In this document: piece by piece, positions 54,015-64,000 of the stretch
How positions within the stretch are numbered: position 1 is the stretch's first letter
Layout: each line of letters starts with the position of its first letter
NCBI GenBank assembly: GCA_016288705.1
Contig: JAEELB010000072.1
Coordinates: 1-64,000 of the forward strand
DNA from: Lachnospiraceae bacterium
GTDB lineage: Bacteria > Bacillota > Clostridia > Lachnospirales > Lachnospiraceae
DNA length: 64,000 nt
Direction: 5' to 3'
Translations under genes and position numbers: made by a program
Notes under the pieces: generated by a model
Databases searched by the model: none
Seen by the model: only the letters and a program-made list of their open reading frames with translations
Told to the model about the DNA's origin: nothing

Positions 54015-54045
54015 AAAGTCACAGAGAAAATTCTGTGACTTTTTT
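54015..54045 (+). terminator. Strong Rho-independent terminator
   Basis: AAAGTCACAGA pairs perfectly with TCTGTGACTTT around a 6-base loop, followed by TTT and, after CG, five more T. It closes the operon ending in the AraR-like gene. Confidence 0.93.
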
Positions 54046-54061
54046 CGTTTTTACCCGCTTT

Positions 54062-54106
54062 TGTAACGTTTGTGTAATGTCTGTGTAATTCCTGATTAAG
54101 TATAAT
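54062..54106 (+). promoter_or_regulatory. Surface-protein promoter with three 11-bp-spaced repeats
   Basis: TGTAAC at 54062, TGTAAT at 54073 and TGTAAT at 54084 recur every 11 bases. A perfect TATAAT stands at 54101-54106 with no recognisable -35 hexamer; the repeats cover that position. Hexamers on one helix face overlapping a poor -35 are the typical arrangement for activation by an OmpR/PhoB-type regulator. After the -10 there is a leader hairpin AATCTTAA/TTAAGATT. Confidence 0.6.
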
Positions 54107-54186
54107 CTTAATTTATCTTTAAGATTATTAAATTTTTATTTAGACCGGTAATGTTGACACAAAAAGATTGAGCAAAGGAGGGAATT

Positions 54187-57100
54187 ATGATCAGACGGTA
54201 CATTTCCATTCTCCTGTCGGTGATCATGGTGGCTGCGAGCCCGAATATATCGGCTCTGGCAGTTTACGCGGCATCGGATCAGGACAACCCCGTCACATTG
54301 GAATCCGAAGCCGGGGAGGAATCCACCGGTATTGAGGACGCAGATAAGGGCGCGTCCGAAACGGAGGCTGGTACTGCGGAGGCAGAGGAACGGGAGACAG
54401 CAGTTCCTGAAGAAGGGGAGACCACGGAAGGGCCTTTGAGCCTGACTGACGATACCCTCGATGTCTCTGTCAGCGTGGAGGCAGACAGAGAAGACGCAAT
54501 ACCCTCCGGAGCTGAACTTAAGGTAGTCCAGATCCCGGTGGAGGAAGATTCATTATCGGCGAACCTGCTCGATCCGGGATCCGGCGATATGCTCTATGAT
54601 CTTCTCTCCGAAGAAGAGGCCGGCATCGGAGTCGTGGACGCCACGGGCGGCGAGGAGATGTCGCTCGATCATATTTCCCATGATGAGAACAGCATAGGCG
54701 CAGGAGAGCTGGAATCCATTATTCAGGACAATGCATCCGAATGCAGCACGGATCCCATGCTCACTGTCGTCATACCTCTGAACATCTCCCTTGTGAAGGA
54801 CGGAGAGGAGATACAGCCTGAAGGCAGCGTAAAAGTGAGGCTGGCGATCCCCGAAAACGCCGACAGGGATACCCTTGGGGTATACCATACCGACGCAGCC
54901 GGGAACAGTGAGAGGATGCAGGGTGAGATAGAGGGAAACGACTATGTCTTCATGACCGACGGATTTTCCAGATACACTTATGCATTTACTCCTTCAGCAA
55001 CGGACAGGGATGCAGGCAATGCCATTTCCTCCGGGGCTACTCTGGATGGAAATCTGTTTGTGGTGAACAGTAATCAGTCGGTGGAAAACCTGACGATAAA
55101 CGGTAACAGCAGCAGTCCCACAGTTATCTTTATTTGCAACGGCAAGACCCTTACCGTGACAGGAAGCAGCGGCGGTTCATACACAGGAGGAAGAGCGGCC
55201 ATAAATCTGCCGAGCGGAAGGGTGCTCATGCTCAGAGGATCCGGCACTTTGAGAGCCACAGGCGGAAACGGCGGCGGAGCCGGCAACGGATCAAACGGCG
55301 GCAAAGCTTCAGGAGGAAATCATCTCATTTCCGGAACCGGCGGAAACGGCGGAACCGGGGCCGGCGGCGGCGGAGCAGGTATAGGATCTGACGGGACCAA
55401 CGGAGGATCAGGCGGAGCCGGAGGGGCATCTGTCAACGGAGAGACCGGTTCCGACAGTTATTCCAAAAACGGAAAGGACGGCGGAAGCGGCGAAAACAGC
55501 GCAATGACTGCTTCTGTCGGCGATCTGTATATACTGGATAAGGTGAGTGTGTATGCATATGGCGGAAACGGCGGCGGAGCCGGGACTTCAGCGGGAAGCC
55601 GCGGCGGCGACGCTGAGTATAAGAAAAACGCTTTATGTAAGAAGCACTATGCCGGCGGCGGCGGAGGCGGCGGAGCCGGCGGAGAAGGAGCCAAGGGCGC
55701 ATCCATCGGAACCGGCGGAAGCGGCGGAGGCGGCGGCGGCGGCGGCGGAAGCGGCGGATTGTCCAAGTCCTCCGGGGACGCTCCCCGCGGTGGTGGCGGA
55801 AAAGGCGGTTCCGTTGGCGGAGCCACAGCCAATCATTCAAGGACAAAAGAAGGCGGCAAGTCGGGTGGATCAGGCGGAAACGGCGGCAGCAGGGGCTCTA
55901 TAAATTACGCCGGCGGCTCAGTGTTCTTGGCCCAGACCGCATATTGCGCATCACCCGTTGCCAATGGGGCAGCTGCGGCATATCTGAGGACCAACTTTGA
56001 ATCCACGAAGAATTCCTACACCAGGGTCTGGCTCAATCTGAACAAACCCGCCGATGCGCTTAATACGCCTGAATTTGCAACAACGGTGAAGAAGTCAGGT
56101 GATAACCGGTATATCGAATACCAGTACTATACGGTTTATACAGGCACCAGGGCAAGTGAAGTGAAAGCAACTCTGGCAGGCTATTCTCTGGACGGCTGGT
56201 ATAACAGCGCATCCGGCGGCCAGAAGGTCATATCCGCCGACGGATTTTTACAGGGATCCGTATCCGGATGGACAGACAGCTCCCGACGCTTCGTGAACCT
56301 GCAGGACGGCGGTGAAGCGACTCTCTATGCCCACTGGAATGCCCTGACTTACAAGATCAGCAGCGTGGATTTCACTTCGAATGATAATGTAAACGGGCTT
56401 TATCCTTCGCTTCATTTCTATGCGTCATCGGACAAGGCGAACTCAAAGGATGCAAATACCAATCCTTTTGCATATTCCACCAATATGAAGGGCGTCCTCC
56501 GGATGGAGAATACTGTGGATCCCGACCCCAAAGTGGGAGCCGGGCCTTACAAGGACGCCTTTGAGGAGATCATTATCTCCGGATATGCGGGTACGGAGCA
56601 GTCAAAGATCGATTTCTCGAACGTCATACCCGCAGAGGGTGATAAGAGGTATTTCTCCGCTCCCGGAAGGATCAACTTCGACCAGAGTTCGAACCCGGAG
56701 AAAAGGCTGATCTACAGATCAACGGTGGCGAAGAACAGAAGCGCGGAAGCCAAGACCGCATTTTCCAGGACCTTTACTTTTGAAATGCCTGATGTGAGTA
56801 CCAGCGATAAAACAAACTGGGGAACGGGGGTCACCGGCGTAAAGGAGCCTGCCATAGAGCATAATGCGTATCACGCAGTCATAGAAGGCGATGTTACACA
56901 GGGACAGACGTTATTTGCCCATCTGGAAAACCAGAATGAGGTGATCAGCAAAAATTCCAACTATTTCCAGGCAGCAGATGATCCCGGAAAAGGAACTGAC
57001 GTGCCGGTGATGTACACCTGGTATGTAGGCGGAAGCGTGCGCGGGATGGGCAGGGAGTACACCATCACCGATGAAGACATAGGAAAGAATGTAAAAGTTC

Positions 57101-58320
57101 TGGCCACAGGCGTCGGAAATGCTTTCAGCGGAAGCATAAACAGTGCTGAAGTAGGACCTGTCATGGCCAATGCCCCCACGGTTGACAAGGTTTTCAGATA
57201 CATCTACTCCAACGGAGCGAGCCTCAGGATCAGGGAAAACGCTGGCGATGCGTCCAAGACCTATGTGGAGTTCCTCAATACGAAAACCGGGGAATACGAA
57301 GAGGTATTTACTACCGATGAACTGAAGCGTCAAGTGTCCCTTACCGAAGTCACCGAGGGCAATCTCTCGGAGTGGACCATCGTAGGCGGATTTAAGGAGG
57401 TGGACTACCTCGGAGATACTTCCATACTGATGGAGGGCGGCACCGTAAAGTATATTTACGGCGCCGGTCAGGATGCAAAGATCACCGGAAATACCGATAT
57501 TACGATCAAAGGCGGAACCGTTCTGAAGGACGTATACGGGGCCGGACAGAATGAACGCGCCGTCCTTACGGGAGATACCGGTGTAACGATAACCGATAAC
57601 GGCCTTGTAAAGGGGAATGTGTACGGCGGCGGATACGAAGCGGACGTGGAGGGAAATGCTTATGTAAGTCTTCACGGCGGAACCGTAACCGACACGGTAT
57701 TCGGGGACGGAAACAGAGAAACCGTACAGAAAGTGATAGATGACACGGGCTCTGCTGCGACGGTGGCAAAGAAAGAGTCCGTAGTCCACGGCACAAAGAC
57801 GGTTTACGCTTCGGGAGCGCCCAAGGCAAAGGTTGATATGGCGTCTCTTGAGGCGAAGACCGCCCCTTCGAACACAGGCACAGAGCAGGTGGTGGTTCTT
57901 GACAATGTCCTCACGGAAGGCGCAGTTCTGACAGCGCTTTGTAGTACTCCGCTGTCATACGATGACAATGGACAGATCAACCTGTGCTATGCGGCAAACA
58001 GTAAGGTGGCCGAGGGAAGCAGCAAATATGTGGAGGTTGACTCTCTTGCCGTGCCTGTTCATGTAACGGACAATTCAAATTATGTCGTTCTGGACAACTC
58101 CTACAAGATCAGATTTGATCTGGACGGAGGCATTTCTTCAGAGCCGGGACCCATAAGGCTTGAACCCGCAGGGAGCGTTTATTCTCTTCCCGCAAGCTTC
58201 CCTGTGCCCTATAAGAACGGATCTGTTTTTACCGGATTCTACTACGGAAGGACAGAGTCCGCTGACGGCACCCTGTATTATGACAGGAACGGAGCAAGGA
58301 CCGGGAGTGATGCTGCCTAG
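54187..58320 (+). CDS. Giant secreted surface protein, N-terminal segment ending at an in-frame TAG
   Basis: 1377 residues before the stop. A signal peptide (IRRYISILLSVIMVAASP, cleavage near VYAAS), an acidic region (about 35-90), a beta-rich domain, then a glycine-rich region (about residues 357-575, built on GGNGG, GGGG and GGSGG), and a beta-helix-like part with VYGAGQ/VYGGG repeats (about 1090-1190). InlB-type repeat pieces include GYSLDGWYNSASGG and SVFTGFYYGRTESAD. AAAGGAGG precedes the ATG. The TAG at 58318 falls inside an InlB-like repeat whose remaining part (TAVWQPL) continues in the same frame just beyond, so this is not the natural end of the domain. Probably cell-surface located; ligand unknown. 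Confidence 0.8.
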   Translation: MIRRYISILLSVIMVAASPNISALAVYAASDQDNPVTLESEAGEESTGIEDADKGASETEAGTAEAEERETAVPEEGETTEGPLSLTDDTLDVSVSVEADREDAIPSGAELKVVQIPVEEDSLSANLLDPGSGDMLYDLLSEEEAGIGVVDATGGEEMSLDHISHDENSIGAGELESIIQDNASECSTDPMLTVVIPLNISLVKDGEEIQPEGSVKVRLAIPENADRDTLGVYHTDAAGNSERMQGEIEGNDYVFMTDGFSRYTYAFTPSATDRDAGNAISSGATLDGNLFVVNSNQSVENLTINGNSSSPTVIFICNGKTLTVTGSSGGSYTGGRAAINLPSGRVLMLRGSGTLRATGGNGGGAGNGSNGGKASGGNHLISGTGGNGGTGAGGGGAGIGSDGTNGGSGGAGGASVNGETGSDSYSKNGKDGGSGENSAMTASVGDLYILDKVSVYAYGGNGGGAGTSAGSRGGDAEYKKNALCKKHYAGGGGGGGAGGEGAKGASIGTGGSGGGGGGGGGSGGLSKSSGDAPRGGGGKGGSVGGATANHSRTKEGGKSGGSGGNGGSRGSINYAGGSVFLAQTAYCASPVANGAAAAYLRTNFESTKNSYTRVWLNLNKPADALNTPEFATTVKKSGDNRYIEYQYYTVYTGTRASEVKATLAGYSLDGWYNSASGGQKVISADGFLQGSVSGWTDSSRRFVNLQDGGEATLYAHWNALTYKISSVDFTSNDNVNGLYPSLHFYASSDKANSKDANTNPFAYSTNMKGVLRMENTVDPDPKVGAGPYKDAFEEIIISGYAGTEQSKIDFSNVIPAEGDKRYFSAPGRINFDQSSNPEKRLIYRSTVAKNRSAEAKTAFSRTFTFEMPDVSTSDKTNWGTGVTGVKEPAIEHNAYHAVIEGDVTQGQTLFAHLENQNEVISKNSNYFQAADDPGKGTDVPVMYTWYVGGSVRGMGREYTITDEDIGKNVKVLATGVGNAFSGSINSAEVGPVMANAPTVDKVFRYIYSNGASLRIRENAGDASKTYVEFLNTKTGEYEEVFTTDELKRQVSLTEVTEGNLSEWTIVGGFKEVDYLGDTSILMEGGTVKYIYGAGQDAKITGNTDITIKGGTVLKDVYGAGQNERAVLTGDTGVTITDNGLVKGNVYGGGYEADVEGNAYVSLHGGTVTDTVFGDGNRETVQKVIDDTGSAATVAKKESVVHGTKTVYASGAPKAKVDMASLEAKTAPSNTGTEQVVVLDNVLTEGAVLTALCSTPLSYDDNGQINLCYAANSKVAEGSSKYVEVDSLAVPVHVTDNSNYVVLDNSYKIRFDLDGGISSEPGPIRLEPAGSVYSLPASFPVPYKNGSVFTGFYYGRTESADGTLYYDRNGARTGSDAA
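55255..55912 (+). repeat. Glycine-rich coding repeat (GGC/GGA-rich)
   Basis: About 660 bases dominated by GGC and GGA codons (blocks such as GGCGGAAACGGCGGCGGAGC, which occurs near 55261 and again near 55561). Encodes the glycine-rich part of the surface protein. Antisense frames here are artefacts of composition. Confidence 0.8.
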
Positions 58321-59592
58321 AAATCAAAAGGAGACGTCCTTCTCACTGCCGTATGGCAGCCTCTGTACTCGGTAGCGATACAGAAAGGTACCGATGCGGA
58401 AGAGGTATTCTATATCGCATCTGCTGATGCATCAACCGCTGAACTGTCTGCCGTGATCGATCAGGAAAATGTGGACGTGACGGGCTATTCCTGGGCCGTG
58501 AACGGAGTTGCTAAAGGAGTCGCAACAGAAAATGCAAAGGTGACAGGTGCAGGAAGCCTTAGTCTCGAGCAGGACAAAGTCCAGATAGTATCCGCCACGG
58601 TATCCAATTCCTACCAGTCGGCTTCAAAGACCGTGATCGTGTACATCTATACCGGCACGGAGGCGGATGCAGAGGCTGCGGTGGAGGAATTTAAGAACAG
58701 CCGTCTGACCATCGACTGTGAGGAAGGAACCTATATAGGAAAAACGACAGTAAATGTTACAAATACGGATTGCGATCAGCTGGTGGTAAAGAAGGACGGT
58801 TCCGATGTCACGGCAGAAAAGGATACGGAAAATAATTCCGCGGTCGTGACCCTGTCCCTGGGAGATGCAGAAAACTCGGCGACATTCACTCTTACTGCAT
58901 TCAGCACGGATGGAAATTACAAAGAGGTCAGGACCTATGTGCTCACCAGAGTGGAATTGCAGGATCTCACCGGAGGTTCTGTGCTCTATGCTCCGGATAA
59001 GAGCCATGTCCTCATGGACAGGCTGTTCTTCAAGAGCAAGGATCCAGAGATAACGACAGTCTACACTCTTGACGAACTTGCACTCAGCGGATCGGGACCT
59101 CTCTCCATCACTCGCGAATTTACCGACACAGAGACCGGCGAAACTCCTCTTCCTGCGAAATTTAATCCTCAGTATGATGCGCCGGGAGCTTTCACTGTCA
59201 CAGGGGCAGCCGTGGGGTCATACAAACTGACGGTGACTCTGGAAAATGAAGATCCCGATGTTTACGTGGATGCGGCGGTGGGTGATGCGGCAAAGACCGG
59301 CACTTACACTGTGCAGTCCCTGGGGCAGGTCACAACGCCTTCGATGAAGATAGGAAAGGCATTCATTGAGAACGGAGCGCAGGTGACATATACGTCTCCT
59401 GTCACCGGGGAATTCTCATCGGTGATAGCCGGGGATGCCGGAGCCGTGCCGGCACTGTATTACAAGTTTGCCAAAGAAGGTTCAGCCGGATACGACGATC
59501 TGAATGGTTCAACTCCCCCCCCGCCGGGAATTGGATCCCGTTTACGGGCGCAGCCCAATACAAATTCAATGACAGCGGAAAGATCTTTGTGA
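58321..59592 (+). pseudogene. Middle segment of the giant surface protein, between the TAG and a poly-C frameshift
   Basis: The frame of the first segment continues after the TAG as KSKGDVLLTAVWQPLYSVAI and stays open to 59592. Ig-like and beta-sandwich repeats follow, for example VQIVSATVSNSYQSASKTVI. It has no start codon with a ribosome-binding site (the first GTG, at 58453, is internal to a domain). After DDLNGS it reaches the run of eight C at 59515-59522, beyond which this frame gives nonsense and stops within 70 bases. It can be made only by read-through of the TAG or by repair of it. Confidence 0.7.
59515..59522 (+). repeat. Homopolymer run of eight C at the frame break
   Basis: The sequence ACTCCCCCCCCGCCGGG joins the second and third segments of the surface protein. 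With nine C (or six) the two frames become continuous. Such runs in surface genes are classic slippage sites, but are also a common assembly-error site. Confidence 0.75.
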
Positions 59593-62500
59593 AAGCAACC
59601 TGTGACGGATACTCCGTCAGCCCTGTCTACTATGCGGAAGTATTGCTGAAGGTCATCAGGATCGATCTGAACGCGGATTACGGTGTTTATCCCAAGGATG
59701 AAACCTACGGCACAAAGGACAATATTGTCCTTATCTCGGGACAATATGACCCTGATGCCGCCGAGTTCAGGGTAACCGCATATGATGAAAACTGGTACAC
59801 GGACAGTTGTGCGGGATGGACTGATGATGAGCTGAAGAGCCGTTTCTATTTCAACTGGCATTACGGAACTTCACCCGACGAAGTGGTGAACGGCGCTTCA
59901 CCGGAAGCCACCGTGTGGTCCGGGACCAGAGGCTCGAAGGACCTCCGGGCGGCTTCTGTGCTCAGGGTCCCTTCAACCCTGACCAATGAGACCCAGTTAC
60001 CCATTACCTACTATTTCGTGTGTGATGTGTTGTCCACCTCCGGAGCGGCACCTGTCTTCACAAAGAACATGATGGTGAAAGTGCTGCCGGTGGCCGCGGA
60101 GCCGGTGCTTGATACAACGGCAAGCGGGATAGCGGATAAGGGAGTCACCTATACCGACAGGAATATAGTGTTTACTACCACTACTGCAAATGCCAGGATC
60201 AGGTACAAATTGACATATACCGATCTCACCGGACAGAAGACCGTATACGACGAGACTGACACGGTCGCTTCACCTCCCTTCGTGAATGCGGGAGAGAAGC
60301 CCGGAACCTATGAATACGAAGTGTACACAAGGGCGGAAAACTTCGGGGACAGCCCCCATGTGAAGTTCACGTTCTACGCGGAAAGCGGTGATCTTTCGGT
60401 TACCGGACAGCCGGTTTTCGACAATAACTATGCCGTGCTTATCTATTCCGACTATGACAGTTTTTCGGAAGATATCAGGAGTCTCAAGGAAAAAGCCAAA
60501 CTCACCCTCAGAGAGACTTCCACTCCCGTGACCCTCAAGTGGGTTGAGGCTGTCAGCGCGGATGATTACGAGCGGTTCAGAAATAAGCTTGCCGAAGACA
60601 GACGGACCACCCTTGAAAGCTACATGGCAGGGACATCCGAACATGGTCTCACAGACATGAGCGCGGAGGATCCGTCCTTTGTGAAGACCATTGCTCTGAA
60701 TAACGGGGATTCCGGCACCTGGGATTTCGTATTCCCCATCGGAAGAGATGCCGGAAGATATTATTTCTTCGGGTACGCGTTCTGCAGCGAGAAGCCCGGA
60801 ATACCCGCTTTGATCACGAACTGCGTACAGATAGAGGTCGGGAAGAAGGATATCATGGAGATCAAGCCCGTGCCTTCAGTCAGCATCCCTGATTTTATGG
60901 TGGACGGTGAGATATTTACGCCGGAAGTGACCAATAACCACTCCGGCGGCGATGTGATCTTCTATCACAAGCTGGCAAGTCAGAGCGATGCATTCTATCA
61001 GCCGGGAACCTGTCCCGAACTGACCGTGGAGAACATAGGGTACTATACTCTCAGAGCTGATATAGGCGAGACGGCGAATTACCTTGGCTGCAGCATATTT
61101 ACAAATTATGAGGTCAAGGACTGGATGTACCGGAGGGTCGAGGAGGACAGGAGATTCATCATAGGAGATGAAGCTTATGGCCGCGCCGAGGAGGTAAAGC
61201 AGGACAGCAATTATGACGTCCAGAAGATCTCCGAGGTAGACGGGGATCACAATGTGGGGGATGCCGTAGTATCCGGACCTCCCATCATGATGACCGTGGA
61301 TGCGGACAGGAACAATATCGAGTATAAGGTGAGCGAGGAGCCTCTGGACAGGATAGTGCTGGAGGTGGCCGACGGCAAAGTCAAAGTGACCTCGGAAAAG
61401 TCCGTGCTTACGCCCGCAAAGGTCGCGGATCTCGAGAATGAACTGAACACTCTGGGCGTAGTTGAAAACGGCTACCTGAAGGATATTTCCCAGGAAGAGG
61501 TGGACGTGGTCCGTGGCGCCATGGGAACGCAGTACGGGTATGATTATGAAGAGCAAACGGATGAAACAGGCATCGTAACCAGAACCTATGTGTTCAGTGA
61601 TTATGAGAGAGATGACGAGGGTCACAGGATCCTCATCGAAACCGCATTCTCTCTTACAGAGCCCGGAACTGCCAATGTCTGGGTGGTGAAACGCGACGGA
61701 GAAGGGAAGATCCTCTATGACGAGGATGACGTTCCCCTGACGGAAGAAGTGGTTTATGTGTACACCACCGACGTGGAGAGAGAGACGGAGATCAATTCGG
61801 TCTTCACTCTTGCCGAAGGGACCAGGATAACGTTCTCCGAGACCGCAAAAGTCAACGGCGGCACCTACAGGAACGCTGAAGGAGCAACGAATACCCAGAT
61901 CATCAACAACGGAATTCTCTCAAACATCACCCTGTCCGATGGCGCTGTGCTTGCGGGAACGGGTACCGTCGAAAATATCCGCGCCGAAAAGGGGACTCTT
62001 GTGAGAAACAATACCCTTGTGGGAGATATCCTTGGCGGCGGAACTCTTCAGAATGTGTTTATCGCCGAGGACGCGGTGGTCACCGGCATGGTCCTCCGGG
62101 GGAAGATCAGCAATGAAGGAACCCTGGTCAACTGCGTGCTGGAGGAAGGCGCCGTCGTGGTGGGCGGATACGTGTTCAAGTCCATGACCTCACAGGGAAC
62201 CCTTAAGGGCGTCACGGTCATGGATGGCGGCGAAGTCGACGGAGGCACGCTGGCTGCCAGCACCTTGTCCGGCGTTCTTAAGAATGCTGTCATCAAGGAC
62301 GGAGTCACCTGTACGTCGGGAGCTGTTCTCGAAGACGTCACCGTGTCAGAGGGAGCCAGGCTGGACGGCGGTCTGATCTATGGTGAAAACAATGTGAATA
62401 AAGGAAATATCACCGGAGCAGTAATAACGGAGGAGGCCAAAGTTACCGGAGGAAGCTACGGAAAAGTGGACTGCTGCGGAGAACTGAGATCTCCCGAACT

Positions 62501-64000
62501 GGTGACGGATGAACTGATCATACGTTTCGGCGGAAAGGCGGATTTCGACTACGAAGGAAACGTGAACGCAAACGAAATAATAAACTATGGAAGCCTGACC
62601 GTGAGCAAGGGCAGCGTCTTTGTCGGCACTCTCACAAACGACGGGACATTTGTGAATGACGAAGGGGCAAACCTGTACATGGAAGGGATACTCGACACCA
62701 GCACGGACGTGACCAACAACGGTCTGATAGCCGGCGGTAAAAAGGCAGTGTTCCACAATGAAGGCCTTACCCTGAACAACGAAAAGGGCACGCTGGATAT
62801 CCTTGTGGAAAACGAAAAAGGAACGGTCAAGGGCGGAACCCTCAGCGATAACTGTCTGATAAATAAAGGTACTATCAGAGACAGCATTGACAATAAGGGA
62901 TTCCTCAATGAGAACTATCTGATCCTGGACGGACCCTTCGTAAATACGGGAACCATATATCATCCCGTGGTGGATCCGGCGTACGACGTCCACGACATTG
63001 ACAACAAAGGCCACATCATTTTCCTGGTACAGTTCGATCTGATGGGACACGCTCTGGATCAGCAGCCTGAAGACCAGGATGTGGAGCTGGATCAGAAGAT
63101 CACCGATCCCGGGGTGCTCACGGAGCAGTATTACACGTTCATGGGCTGGTACAGGGATACCTACGCCATCGATTACTGGAAGATCGATTCAAGGCCCGTG
63201 ATCGAAAACACCGTCCTTTACGCCGAGTGGACCGGTGAGGGACGTTATACCCTCAGGTATTACGCCAACGGCGGAGATGATTCACCTCTGGACGAAAAGA
63301 CATATCTGAAGGGCGAGGAAGTCATTGTAAACACGACTGCGCCGCCGGTCAGAGAGGATTATGTATTCAGAGGATGGGCGGTGAACCTTGAGGACATCAA
63401 TCCCACATATCCGGCCGGAGAAACCAGTACTTTCATCATGCCTGCCCACAATGTGGTGCTCTATGCGGTATGGATAACGAAGGCTGCAAGTGAGATAGAA
63501 GTTCCCGAGATCACAAGACATCCTGACGACAGATATGTAAGACAGGGAGGAAGCTGCGAGGCCATCAGCGTCACGGCCAAAGTGACCGACGGCGGCAATC
63601 TCACCTACCAGTGGTATATGAATTCAAAGCCTTCGCCGGAAGGAGCAACGCCGATCCTGAATTCTGTCAGCAGCAATTATGTCCCCGACACCTCAAAGGT
63701 GGGTACAAGTTATTATTACTGCGTGGTCACCAACCGCCACAGCGACAAGCCGCAGGAGGATGCTTTCCAGAGCAGCGCCAGCAATTTCTGCAGCGTCAGC
63801 GTGTACTCAACGGAAGAGGGAGGTCAGAGATACACCGTTACCTTTGACACCGTGGTTCCGGAAGCCACAAAGGTGAGCCCGTACACCGATATAGTGCCGG
63901 GTTCGGTCATTCTGGAGCCCGCGATACCCGAAAGAACAGGCTTTGCCTTCAGAGGCTGGTACAAGGACCGCTCAACCACCGATACGAACAAGTGGGATTT
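59526..64000 (+). CDS. C-terminal segment of the giant surface protein, in a shifted frame, cut by the window edge
   Basis: From 59526 the frame reads GNWIPFTGAAQYKFNDSGKI and stays open to the right edge, about 1490 residues. A beta-sandwich part (59.5-61.8 kb) is followed by a beta-helix-like part with GTLVNCVLEEGAVVVGG and SQGTLKGVTVMDGGEVDGG. InlB/Listeria-Bacteroides repeats follow (YYTFMGWYRDTYA, YVFRGWAVNLED, GFAFRGWYKDRST) with an Ig-like stretch (LTYQWYMNSKPSPEG) between them. No start codon with ribosome-binding site is seen, so it depends on the upstream segments. The cell-wall anchor, if any, lies beyond the window. Together the three segments would exceed 3,290 residues. Confidence 0.75.

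Noticed and set aside
55433..55846. Arg-rich minus-strand open frame opposite the glycine-rich region
   Set aside because: GGC/GGA codons read backwards give Arg, Pro and Ala codons without stops; no start signal and no family resemblance. Composition artefact.
55255..55912. CRISPR-like or satellite array
   Set aside because: The repetition follows glycine codons in one protein frame; there are no regular spacers or palindromic repeats, and no cas genes nearby.
60876..61625. 249-codon minus-strand open frame opposite the surface protein
   Set aside because: The plus strand here is clearly coding and continuous; the minus frame lacks a ribosome-binding site and reads as an unstructured hydrophobic shadow.

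Overview
The window looks like the replication-origin region of a Clostridia-type Firmicute, most likely a Lachnospiraceae member. The evidence is the dnaN-yaaA-recF-gyrB-gyrA gene order next to dnaA, the divergent rpmH-rnpA-yidD-yidC-jag-mnmE-mnmG-rsmG run, the soj/spo0J-type parAB operon with parS sites, a split transketolase, and DUF3881 and DUF4446 proteins that I associate with this group. No tRNA, rRNA, CRISPR array or complete insertion sequence is visible. The origin lies at about 30.0-31.7 kb. With one exception, a hybrid histidine kinase at 6.3-9.1 kb, every gene to its left is on the minus strand and every gene to its right on the plus strand, so transcription runs with replication.

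Left arm, read outward from the origin on the minus strand: dnaA; an AT-rich putative unwinding element with a DnaA box; dnaN, yaaA and recF, which overlap; gyrB, gyrA, a zinc-ribbon/SH3 membrane protein and murG; pgi; a 2-isopropylmalate synthase fused to an AraC-type DNA-binding domain; split transketolase and ribulose-phosphate epimerase; a LytTR regulator with a degenerate receiver; mutS2; an OmpR-type response regulator just ahead of glnA; then (beyond the plus-strand hybrid kinase) a histidine kinase, a degenerate HtrA-like PDZ protein, a YhaM-type exoribonuclease and an RlmCD-type 23S rRNA methyltransferase. The left edge holds two fused, decayed gene fragments.

Right arm on the plus strand: rpmH to rsmG (ribosome, tRNA modification, membrane insertion), a DJ-1 protein, a glutathione peroxidase, and a YczE-like membrane protein. 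Next comes a parS-rich segment. Two near-identical 47-48 bp copies of a parS plus DnaA-box module flank a Cys-rich lipoprotein and two paralogous SPASM radical-SAM enzymes, which looks like an undescribed peptide/protein-maturation cassette. A DUF6311-type membrane protein follows. Then parA, parB, DUF4446, an HD-GYP-like protein, serS, DUF3881, a pyridoxal kinase and an AraR-like sensor lacking its DNA-binding domain form a tightly packed run ending in a strong terminator.

The last 10 kb encode one giant secreted, glycine-rich, InlB-repeat surface protein. It is preceded by three 11-bp-spaced repeats over the -35 region of a TATAAT promoter. Its reading frame is broken by an in-frame TAG and by a run of eight C residues, and it runs off the right edge. 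It is either a decaying gene or one switched by slippage at the C run.

The strongest candidates for new biology are the LeuA-AraC fusion, the lipoprotein/radical-SAM cassette inside the parS cluster, and the possible poly-C switch in the giant surface protein.
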